Source: Saprospiraceae bacterium (GTDB lineage: Bacteria > Bacteroidota > Bacteroidia > Chitinophagales > Saprospiraceae). From it: a stretch of DNA of 64,000 nucleotides. The stretch is from the NCBI GenBank assembly GCA_019638385.1, contig JAHBTW010000009.1:120220-184219 (forward strand). Direction: 5' to 3'. Each line of letters begins with the position of its first letter. Position 1 is the stretch's first letter. Under the pieces are notes generated by a model, which saw nothing but the letters and a program-made list of their open reading frames with translations, made no database searches and was not told the DNA's origin. A program made the translations under genes and the position numbers. Positions 1 to 6,856 of this stretch are shown one piece after another.

Positions 1-322
1 GGATAAAAGGCGTGTAAGTGCCTGCGATGAGGAAGTAAATCGCGATGTGATCGAGGGTGTTCCAGATGCGGCGCTGCCGGGGGCGGTTGCTCACATGATA
101 CACCGTGGAAGTGAGATACACTGCCACCAACGAGACGCAGAAAACCGTTGCGCCCACGCTGTTCGCTGCGCTCATCGGCGTCCAAAACATCGGCGAAAGC
201 AGATAAACGGTACCGATTAGCGCCGGCAGCAGCCCCGCGCCGTGTGTAATGACGTTGAGCTGTTCTTCTTCCGGCGATCGCAGGTCTTGCCGAACGGCCT
301 CGTAATACGCGCTGAGTTTCAT
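1..322 (-). CDS. Hemolysin III / PAQR-family membrane protein (3' end cut by window edge)
   Basis: The gene runs off the left edge, so only the N-terminal 107 residues are visible. They show the family landmarks: an early E..N..TH.xG segment (EEQLNVITHGAG), a hydrophobic stretch, STVYH at the end of a membrane helix, and DHIAIYFLIAGTYTPF, the histidine-bearing motif of bacterial HlyIII/TrhA proteins. The family consists of seven-helix inner-membrane proteins related to adiponectin receptors; the biochemical role is unsettled, with links to membrane energy homeostasis. The ATG at 322 lies only 5 nt after a TAnnTTTG box (328-335, minus strand), so the message may have almost no leader. It is divergent from the tRNA pair. 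Confidence 0.85.
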   Translation of the reverse strand, partial: MKLSAYYEAVRQDLRSPEEEQLNVITHGAGLLPALIGTVYLLSPMFWTPMSAANSVGATVFCVSLVAVYLTSTVYHVSNRPRQRRIWNTLDHIAIYFLIAGTYTPFI

Positions 323-327
323 GGCGG

Positions 328-335
328 CAAAGCTA
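328..335 (-). promoter_or_regulatory. -7 box of the hemolysin III gene
   Basis: On the minus strand this reads TAGCTTTG, matching the Bacteroidota -7 consensus TAnnTTTG. It sits 5 nt upstream of the ATG, so transcription would begin at or very near the start codon. Confidence 0.5.
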
Positions 336-374
336 CGGCAAAAACCGGCTGCAAATAAAAGTGAGAACCCCCGC

Positions 375-405
375 TTGTGTAATCCCTGCGGGCACAGTAT
401 CTTTG
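375..405 (+). promoter_or_regulatory. Promoter of the tRNA-Gly/tRNA-Ser unit
   Basis: TTG (375-377), a 20-nt spacer and TATCTTTG (398-405) match the Bacteroidota -33/-7 layout. The tRNA starts 15 nt later, as expected for a short trimmed leader. Confidence 0.65.
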
Positions 406-419
406 CAACCCTGTTTTGT

Positions 420-495
420 GCGGTAGTAGCTCAGATGGTAGAGCATCAGCTTCCCAAGCTGAGGGTCGCGAGTTCGATTCTCGTCTGCCGCTCCA
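420..495 (+). tRNA. tRNA-Gly (anticodon CCC)
   Basis: A full cloverleaf can be drawn. The acceptor stem GCGGTAG pairs with CTGCCGC (one G-U), the D arm has GCTC/GAGC, the anticodon stem TCAGC/GCTGA encloses the loop TTCCCAA, the T arm is GCGAG/CTCGT with TTCGATT, and the 3' TCCA is encoded. The anticodon is CCC, reading glycine codon GGG. It lies 6 nt before tRNA-Ser and is probably co-transcribed with it. Confidence 0.96.
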
Positions 496-501
496 GCATC
501 A

Positions 502-591
<90 letters not shown>

Positions 592-601
592 AAGCCGAAA
601 G

Positions 602-625
602 GGCCGTCGTTTAGACGGCCTTTTT
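602..625 (+). terminator. Terminator after the tRNA pair
   Basis: GGCCGTC (602-608) pairs perfectly with GACGGCC (614-620) around a 5-nt loop and is followed by TTTTTCTTT, an intrinsic terminator for the tRNA transcript. Confidence 0.85.
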
Positions 626-1195
626 CTTTGGTGGCGATGGAGGCCAAACTTTGTTTGAGCCGATAGGGACGCCAAGGAAAAAGCGACCGGACGAAGACCG
701 GGCAGCCTTTCGGCTTTGTAGCCTCCCCCCTCAAGGAATCACCATAGGTAATCCCTCCTTCTCCGCAACATATTTTTTGTAACGATTCAGTCCCGCCGGC
801 AGTGGGCGACATCTGCCGCCGTCCGGCCTCAACAAGCGGCGAAAGGTGTCATCTTACCGCAAAACGCCTGCATGCTCCCACTATTTTCAAGAATTGCCGA
901 GCCACAAAAGCTCAAAAACGACGGGCCACGTCAGTACCCGGCATATCCAGAAAACAAAAACCCCCTTTGATGACCTCTGACACTTGAAAAGTTTTTAGTT
1001 TTGCTTTCCAGACTAAAAACCATCCTTAGCTAGCTGTTTTGGGGTGGATAAGGATGATTTTTTTCAGTTCTATAAATGAGTTAGTTGCCATTAAAATGCG
1101 GGCCTCTAAGAATACAAAAATGACTGAGATGCTAACCAGGAAGATAATTACCTATTGGACACTGTGTTCTTTGGTATTGGTTATTGGAATATAGT
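626..1195. other. Intergenic stretch between the tRNAs and the IS630 remnant
   Basis: I see no convincing gene. The stretch holds the second 17-bp tRNA-Ser repeat at 750-766 and a weak terminator-like structure at 1021-1063 (CATCCTTA paired with TAAGGATG across a 20-nt loop, then a T run). Part may be the outer end of the IS630-type element, whose terminal inverted repeat I could not define. Confidence 0.4.
750..766 (+). repeat. att-like direct repeat, copy 2
   Basis: Identical over 17 bases to 573-589 inside tRNA-Ser; the spacing between copies is 177 bp. No other tRNA sequence surrounds this copy, so it looks like the far att site or scar of a lost integrated element, not a second tRNA gene. 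Confidence 0.65.
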
Positions 1196-1756
1196 CTACC
1201 ACGTCAAGATACGTGATTTATCAAATGCCTGAAACTCGATATTAAAAAGGGACTGTAGTTTTTCCTGATAATCCTCAGTATTGATTAAATCGAGTAAATT
1301 TTCGATAGCCTTTAAGAAATTACTTTTGTCGGGGAAAAAATTTCTGGCCAAAACTTTTTTCATGTGTTTCCACAATCGCTCAATGAGGTTCAAATTTGGA
1401 GAATAGGCCGGAAGATAGATCAGCTCAACTTTTAATCTTTTGGCGGTCAGAGCCACCAGATCACACTTTTGGTATCGGGCGTTGTCCAAAACAAGATACA
1501 AAGGTCGCTTTAGATATTTGTAATGGTCTTGCCGGAGCCATTCTAAGTATTCAACAACCGTTTCGGCACTCACATAGTGGTCATTATAAAGGCTTAAGAT
1601 AGCGTTATTTGTAATGTCAAGTCCACTCAAGATGTTGATTCGATAGCGACCACTGGAGGAAGGCGCGTACATGGGGTGCTCACTCCATAGGTAGGTGCTG
1701 AATTTTCCTTGCACGAAGTGGGCTGCATCAGAAAACAACAGGTCAATCCATTCTAC
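1196..1756 (-). pseudogene. IS630-family transposase, 5'-truncated
   Basis: The reading frame encodes the DDE catalytic part of an IS630/Tc1-mariner transposase. SDAAH supplies the first Asp, VLDNARYQ the second, and LPAYSPNLNLIERLWKHMKK is the characteristic final block with the catalytic Glu. The frame stays open upstream as VEWIDLL before a stop at 1757-1759, and the N-terminal helix-turn-helix half that full family members have is missing. The only nearby start is an internal TTG. Some 187 codons remain of the usual 330-350. The break near 1757 abuts the next gene on the other strand, so the element is probably dead and marks a rearrangement point. Confidence 0.85.
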
Positions 1757-1760
1757 TTAG

Positions 1761-2336
1761 ATGTTCTTGCCAGCGTACAGGAAAAGGATGATATCATCTG
1801 GGGCGCCTGATGGAGCGCTCATGAGAGGAAATTCGGGGCCTGTAGAGTTGCATGGCCTCAACCTCCAACCCGGCGGTCAGGCTGCTTCCCGCTCATTCAA
1901 TATTACAAGCCCCGGGAATGGAACCATCCGGGTTTTCTATTCCATCAAAAAAATGAAAAACGACTTTGACTCTCCCGGGAATCTTGACCAAATCATTACG
2001 GGGCTGTCTAATCAGCCAAATTCAACATCAACCAATGCATCGCCTTCTTCAGAAGTGGAAATTACCTTGATCAACGGTGGAGGTTATGTGGCAAAGTTTC
2101 AGGGAAATTACACGGTCGAGGGTCAGGCCAAATCGTATGAATCGGGCGACGTTTTATTAGGCTGGAAGCATAAGCTCCCTATACCGCCCAACGCCAAAAA
2201 TGTACAAATTAGGGCTTGGTCAAGTTGGCTGGGCTGGAAAGACGCTTACACGGACACTGATGCCAATGCTACTAACAGGTGCGTCAAATTATTTGGCGTT
2301 GCCTGGGATCCAAAAGCGAACAATCAGTGTGAGTAG
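1761..2336 (+). CDS. Small protein with a possible cytolysin-like C-terminal beta-sandwich
   Basis: 191 residues, no clear signal peptide, Gly/Asn/Ser-rich. The C-terminal half (about residues 100-191) follows the spacing of domain 4 of thiol-activated/cholesterol-dependent cytolysins: GGYVAKFQ, a variable strand region, LPIPPNAKNVQIRAWSS, a Trp/Lys loop (LGWKDA) where the tryptophan-rich undecapeptide would lie, and VKLFGVAWDP near the end. The canonical ECTGLAWEWWR is not conserved and the pore-forming domains are absent, so it would be a stand-alone binding domain at most. The start is uncertain: the ATG at 1761 is 5 nt from the broken transposase and a second ATG at 1788 follows a purine-rich AGGAAAAGG. 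The 5' end may be lost. Confidence 0.45.
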   Translation: MFLPAYRKRMISSGAPDGALMRGNSGPVELHGLNLQPGGQAASRSFNITSPGNGTIRVFYSIKKMKNDFDSPGNLDQIITGLSNQPNSTSTNASPSSEVEITLINGGGYVAKFQGNYTVEGQAKSYESGDVLLGWKHKLPIPPNAKNVQIRAWSSWLGWKDAYTDTDANATNRCVKLFGVAWDPKANNQCE

Positions 2337-2383
2337 TTTGTAGATCAGCGGAAAAATCAGCCGTTGTGAAACTATAAAACCTG

Positions 2384-2421
2384 CGAAGGCGCTGTGGATT
2401 CCCGCAGCGCCTTCGGTTTTT
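2384..2421 (+). terminator. Terminator after the cytolysin-like gene
   Basis: CGAAGGCGCTG (2384-2394) and CAGCGCCTTCG (2405-2415) form a perfect 11-bp stem followed by GTTTTT; flanking AAAAC/GTTTT could extend it, so it may act in both directions. Confidence 0.8.
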
Positions 2422-2549
2422 GTGATCTGTTTGGCCGTGGAGACATTCATTATCATTTGCCGATAAGTTTTTCGTGTTCAGTGACGCCCCCCCCTGAACC
2501 CGCAATGGTTCAAGTTGGACACTGTGGGGACAATCTCCCTGAAATGACT

Positions 2550-2557
2550 TACCTTTG
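2550..2557 (+). promoter_or_regulatory. -7 box of the DEAD-box helicase gene
   Basis: TACCTTTG fits TAnnTTTG and lies 33 nt before the TTG start. I do not see a well-spaced -33 TTG. Confidence 0.45.
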
Positions 2558-2590
2558 CGAGGTATATTATTGTAATCTAATTTTGATACC

Positions 2591-3901
2591 TTGAAATTTT
2601 CAGAATTCGGCCTTACCGCCACCCTTTTAGAGGGATTGGAAGCCATGCGCTTCGAAAATGCCACCCCGATACAAGAACAGGCCATACCCGCCATCATGGA
2701 AGGTAAAGACATGCTCGCCTGCGCCCAAACCGGCACCGGCAAAACGGCGGCTTTCCTGTTGCCGGTGTTGCATAGAATCACCGAAAACCCGCCCGCCGGC
2801 ATTGACACACTCATCATTGTACCCACCCGCGAACTCGCCATGCAGATAGACCGCGAACTCGAAGGGTTTTCTTATTTCACGCCGGTGAGCGCCATCCCCA
2901 TTTACGGCGGCCGCGACGGCCATTCGATGGAACTGGAGCGCAGCGCCCTCAAAAAAGGCGCCTCTATTGTGATCGTCACGCCGGGCCGCTTCATTGCCCA
3001 CTTAGACCTCGGCTATGTGGACCTCACCAAAGTGCGGCACCTCATCCTCGACGAAGCCGACCGCATGTTGGACATGGGCTTCTCCCAGGACATCATGAAG
3101 ATCGTCAGCACCATGCCGCGCTCCCGCCAAACGCTTATGTTTTCGGCTACCATGCCTCCGCAAATACGCAAGTTTGCCAAAGAACTGCTCCGCGATCCGG
3201 TAGAAATCAGCATCTCCATCTCCAAGCCGGCGGAAAACATCCGGCAATTGGCCTTCGAGGTGGAAGACGAAGCCAAGTACCCCTTAGTGGAGCGCCTGCT
3301 CGCCGAGCGGTCACACATGGAGCGCGTCATCATTTTTGCCGGCGCCAAAATAAAAGTACGCGAAGTGGCCAATCGCCTGGCACAACGCGGCATGAAGGTA
3401 GGCGCCATACACTCCGACCTCGAACAGTTTGAGCGCGAGGAGCGCCTGCTGGCTTTCCGCAACGGCTCCCTGCCCATCGTGGTGGCCACCGATGTATTGT
3501 CAAGAGGCATTGATGTAAAAGGCATTGATCTGGTTATCAATTTCGATGTACCGGGCGATGCTGAGGACTATGTACACCGCATCGGTCGTACCGCCCGCGC
3601 AGAAGCGATGGGCGAGGCCATTACTTTCATCAACCGCAAAGACCGCATCCGCTTTGGACGCATCGAAAAACTCATCGGCAGAGTCATCGAAAAAGAACGA
3701 ATAGCCGATACCGGCGGTAGCGGCGACAACAGAGACAACCGCCGCCGCGATCAACGCCCGCCGCGCAGAGACAACGCACCCCGCAAATCCGGCCCCGGCG
3801 AGCAATCCGGCCCGCCGAAAAACAGCAACCGAAACCGCTGGAACAAGAAAAAATCAGGCAGCGGGCCTCGTCCGCAGAGCGGCCCTAAGCCAAGCGAATA
3901 A
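2591..3901 (+). CDS. DEAD-box ATP-dependent RNA helicase (RhlE-like)
   Basis: A 436-residue superfamily 2 helicase that unwinds RNA duplexes using ATP, probably in ribosome assembly or mRNA turnover. Motifs in order: a Q-motif (ATPIQEQAIP), motif I AQTGTGKT, Ia PTREL, TPGR, motif II DEAD, motif III SAT, then in the second RecA lobe GAIHSDLEQ, VATDVLSRGIDV and HRIGRTAR. After about residue 375 comes a disordered Arg/Gly/Pro/Asn tail typical of RhlE-type proteins, likely an RNA-binding extension. The start is TTG at 2591, giving the usual MKFSEFGL N-terminus; no upstream in-frame ATG is available. It appears monocistronic. Confidence 0.95.
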   Translation: MKFSEFGLTATLLEGLEAMRFENATPIQEQAIPAIMEGKDMLACAQTGTGKTAAFLLPVLHRITENPPAGIDTLIIVPTRELAMQIDRELEGFSYFTPVSAIPIYGGRDGHSMELERSALKKGASIVIVTPGRFIAHLDLGYVDLTKVRHLILDEADRMLDMGFSQDIMKIVSTMPRSRQTLMFSATMPPQIRKFAKELLRDPVEISISISKPAENIRQLAFEVEDEAKYPLVERLLAERSHMERVIIFAGAKIKVREVANRLAQRGMKVGAIHSDLEQFEREERLLAFRNGSLPIVVATDVLSRGIDVKGIDLVINFDVPGDAEDYVHRIGRTARAEAMGEAITFINRKDRIRFGRIEKLIGRVIEKERIADTGGSGDNRDNRRRDQRPPRRDNAPRKSGPGEQSGPPKNSNRNRWNKKKSGSGPRPQSGPKPSE

Positions 3902-4142
3902 AGAGCCTGATTCCGATGCAAAGGAAAGGAGGCGTTTGCCGTATCGGTGTAAGTTAAAGCTTGCAAGAACGGGGGTTCCGGTTTTTAAAAACCAATATCA
4001 AAACAGGCAAAAAGCAAGGGGTAAAATGCAGATAGTGAACAGCTTGCCCCCTGCCTCCGCTCCATGAGCTACGGAGGAGGCCCCATGCCCCATGCCCTAT
4101 GCTTTTCACCCCATGCCTTTTGCCAATTTCAATCTGAATTCA
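3902..4142. repeat. Short-word intergenic repeat
   Basis: Between two convergent genes. From about 4070 to 4130 there are recurring CCCATGCC/CCTATGC words related to those at 11822-11840 and 41997-42095 (GCAAAGGGCA, GAGCATAGAGC in the other orientation). CCTCCG and CGGAGG words around 4056-4080 can fold back. No gene is visible. Confidence 0.45.
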
Positions 4143-4628
4143 CTACTTCAGCAGCAACACGCCCGAAGCCATAAACTTGAGTTTCCGGGCCGGCTCGGTG
4201 ATGAGCGCGATCTCTTCCGGCGTTTTTCCTGCGTCTTCGGCGTAGTGGCGCAGTTCGTCCACGGGGGTCACTTCGTAGTAGGCATATCCGTCCACGATGA
4301 CTTCACGGCCCGCGATGTCCTTGGGCATAAAGAAGCCGTAGTCTTTGAACTGCACCATCATTTTACCCTGATCTTCCTTGTCGGAAACGAGGTTCATCCA
4401 GCAACCTTTTGCCTGGCACACATCCTCTACGGCGGCGCGTACTTTTACCTTTATTTTCTCTTTGCCCTCAATGCGTTTGAGCATCTGATCGTAAGTGACG
4501 GCGCCTTTCCCCTTGATCGCCTCGCCGAAAGATTCGGCTTTGGGGTTTCCTTTGCCGGCCTTGCCCGCCGGTTGGGCAAAAGTTGCCAGCGGCAACAACA
4601 TACATGCGAATAACAGGTATTTTAACAT
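4143..4628 (-). CDS. DUF4920 family exported protein
   Basis: 161 residues, starting at the ATG at 4628 (MLKYLLFACMLLPLATFAQ), which gives a clean Sec signal peptide; longer readings only add unlikely residues. The mature part has the DUF4920 core: a GKVKVRAAVEDVCQ-like strand followed by AKGCWM, then PKDIAGREVIVDGYAYYE. The Cys in GCWM is the family's most conserved position. Function is not established; the family is common as a small periplasmic protein in Bacteroidota. A TACTTTTG -7 box on the same strand (4709-4716) lies about 80 nt upstream, implying a moderately long leader. Confidence 0.8.
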   Translation of the reverse strand: MLKYLLFACMLLPLATFAQPAGKAGKGNPKAESFGEAIKGKGAVTYDQMLKRIEGKEKIKVKVRAAVEDVCQAKGCWMNLVSDKEDQGKMMVQFKDYGFFMPKDIAGREVIVDGYAYYEVTPVDELRHYAEDAGKTPEEIALITEPARKLKFMASGVLLLK

Positions 4629-4708
4629 TGTACTAACGTGTTTTGAGTGAAAAAATAAGTCAGCTAACAAACCGTTAAAAAAACCTTCCAACGGCTTTTT
4701 TGCGCCTG

Positions 4709-4716
4709 CAAAAGTA
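4709..4716 (-). promoter_or_regulatory. -7 box of the DUF4920 gene
   Basis: The minus strand reads TACTTTTG, a TAnnTTTG match. The rest of 4629-4920 has no gene that I can see. Confidence 0.45.
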
Positions 4717-4920
4717 AGGATTTTTTTAAAACCGTCATTCGGGGCAACATAGAACGACAATGGCAGTTATTACATTCAGATTTTAAAAATGTCTATATAA
4801 TCCAAAACCGAATTTATATACCGCACTGCTACAAATTCAACCACAGCAACCGCTACTTACTCCCGGCGCTCCCGCAGATAATTAATGGATTGCTGTGCCA
4901 TCACGGTCAAACACCCAAGC

Positions 4921-6420
4921 ATGAGAGTGATCCTGAGTTTGTCAGCGGCATTGGTCTGCCTCACGCCTTTACAGGCGCAATTCAAATGCCTTAGCGGCAA
5001 TTGTTACAACGGCTACAGCGAGTGCGTGTACCCCAGCGGTGCGCGCTTCGCGGGCTATTTCGTGGATGGCCGCATCCACGGCGAAGGCACCATTGTGTTC
5101 AGCAACGGCGACCGCTACACCGGTCAATGGAGAGACCATCACCGCGAAGGGCTGGGCGAATTCACCTTTGCCGACGGCCGGGTGTATAAAGGCCGGTTTG
5201 TGCGCAACCGCTTTCAGGGCGAAGGCGTCCTCCACTACCCCAACGGCGACCGATACGAAGGGCTGTTTTCCGACGGGCTGCGGCACGGCAGCGGTACGCT
5301 CTATCAGGGCGGCGGCAACAACCTGACCGGTATGTGGGAGTTTGACAACTACCGGCCCGAATGGGGCAAATCGGTGGCGCTGAGCGATACGCTCAACCTG
5401 CGCAACTGCAACCTGACACCCTGTGCAGACGGCATGGGCAAATACGCCTACCGCGACGGCTCGCGCTACTACGGTCAGTTTGTAAAAGGACTGCCCCAGG
5501 GCGCCGGTTCGGTATATTATCAAAGCGGCGACCGCTACGAGGGGGAGTGGAAAAGCCATGCGCCCAACGGCCGCGGCGTGATGTACTACAAAAGCGGGAA
5601 AGTACTGGGCGCTCAATGGGAAGCCGGCAAACCCGTGCGGGAGCTGTTTACTGAAGGTCCGCATTTCGACCGCGGCGGCGTCACGGTGGAGCGCAGCAAT
5701 GAGGTGCGCATCTGGGCCGTCATCATCGGCGTGGCGCAATACAACCACATGCCTACCCTCCGCTATACCGACGACGATGCCTACCAGTTTTTTGCTTTCC
5801 TCAAAAGCCCCGAAGGCGGCGCCCTGCCCGACAATCAGGTGCAACTGCTCATAGACGAAGACGCCACCCGCCAAAACATCCTCAACGCCATGCGCGCCGT
5901 GATGCTGCGCGCCGACGACAACGACGTGGTGCTGTTTTATTTCTCCGGCCACGGCCTGCAAGGCTCCTTCCTGCCGGTGGACTACGACGGCCTCAATAAT
6001 AAGCTCCTTCACCACGAAGTGCGCGAAATCATGAACGCCAGCCGGGCCAAACACAAATTGGTACTCGCCGATGCCTGTCACTCCGGCACGCTGTTCGCTG
6101 CGCGCACCACCACCGTGGCTACCACCCTGCAAACGTATTACGACGCCTTCGACAAATCGGACGGCGGCATGGCGCTGCTCTTGTCCTCCAAAGGCGAGGA
6201 ATACTCACTGGAAGACGGCGGCCTGCGTTCCGGCGTGTTTAGTCATTTCCTCATTCGCGGCCTCAAAGGCGAAGCCGATACCAACAAGAATAAGATCGTG
6301 ACCATTCAGGAATTGCACGATTTTGTGTTCCTCAATGTACGCAAATACACCGCCGGTGTACAGACGCCTGTACTCAGCGGGCAGTTCGATACGAATATGC
6401 CTGTTTCCATCGTGCGTTGA
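4921..6420 (+). CDS. Secreted MORN-repeat / caspase-like (C14) protein
   Basis: 499 residues from the ATG at 4921, chosen because MRVILSLSAALVCLTPLQAQ is a clean signal peptide; an earlier ATG at 4885 only prefixes it. Residues about 35-250 contain at least six MORN-type repeats (YxGxWxxGxxxGxGxxxFxxG pattern, e.g. GDRYEGEWKSHAPNGRG). Residues about 260-499 are a caspase-fold peptidase: WAVIIGVAQY opens the domain, the catalytic dyad His344 lies in FSGHG and Cys386 in DACHSG, and SSKGEEYS/SGVFSHFLIRGL follows as in prokaryotic caspase homologues. These enzymes cleave after basic or acidic residues; MORN repeats often bind lipid or protein. The fusion plus export suggests an envelope-located protease. 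It is transcribed alone. Confidence 0.9.
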   Translation: MRVILSLSAALVCLTPLQAQFKCLSGNCYNGYSECVYPSGARFAGYFVDGRIHGEGTIVFSNGDRYTGQWRDHHREGLGEFTFADGRVYKGRFVRNRFQGEGVLHYPNGDRYEGLFSDGLRHGSGTLYQGGGNNLTGMWEFDNYRPEWGKSVALSDTLNLRNCNLTPCADGMGKYAYRDGSRYYGQFVKGLPQGAGSVYYQSGDRYEGEWKSHAPNGRGVMYYKSGKVLGAQWEAGKPVRELFTEGPHFDRGGVTVERSNEVRIWAVIIGVAQYNHMPTLRYTDDDAYQFFAFLKSPEGGALPDNQVQLLIDEDATRQNILNAMRAVMLRADDNDVVLFYFSGHGLQGSFLPVDYDGLNNKLLHHEVREIMNASRAKHKLVLADACHSGTLFAARTTTVATTLQTYYDAFDKSDGGMALLLSSKGEEYSLEDGGLRSGVFSHFLIRGLKGEADTNKNKIVTIQELHDFVFLNVRKYTAGVQTPVLSGQFDTNMPVSIVR

Positions 6421-6856
6421 AGCATACCGTATTCTAATCCAGAAGTCGCTAAACGGCCCTTCCCGGTACCGCAAGGGAATCGGCTGTGCGTTGTGCCTGA
6501 AACGGAAAAATAATGTTGGGAAACCCCCGTTCTTTGAGGGTTGCAATATTTAACTCGGAGGCCATTCCACACGCTATACTACGAGAGAAAAAAATCACCG
6601 GTTACTACACTGTTATTTTTTTTGAGAAAACATTGACTCGCCCGGCTTGAGAACGCTCTTGCCGGGTAAGCTTCTCTGTTGTTGGCTGTCGCGAAAGCAA
6701 AAGGCAAAAAAGCAAAAAGCCAATTTGCACCTTGCTTTTTCAAGACAAACCAACTCACCGCCCGGCTCTGAAAAACGAGCCGGCAGGAGAAGTTTTATTT
6801 CGCTGGTAACAATTCAATTTCGACTACTTATTTTTTCATCCAAAACCGATTTAGTC
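6421..6856. other. Intergenic region upstream of the metalloprotease
   Basis: No gene seen. It contains GGGAAACCCCC-type short palindromic words near 6520, an A-rich GCAAAAGGCAAAAAAGC tract (about 6699-6720), and a hairpin CCGGCTC/GAGCCGG near 6762-6783. A long reading frame that continues the metalloprotease upstream is open here but lacks a plausible export signal at its first ATG. Confidence 0.4.

Noticed and set aside
4969..6132. 387-codon minus-strand frame opposite the MORN-caspase gene
   Set aside because: A shadow caused by high GC third positions; His/Val/Ala-rich with no motif.
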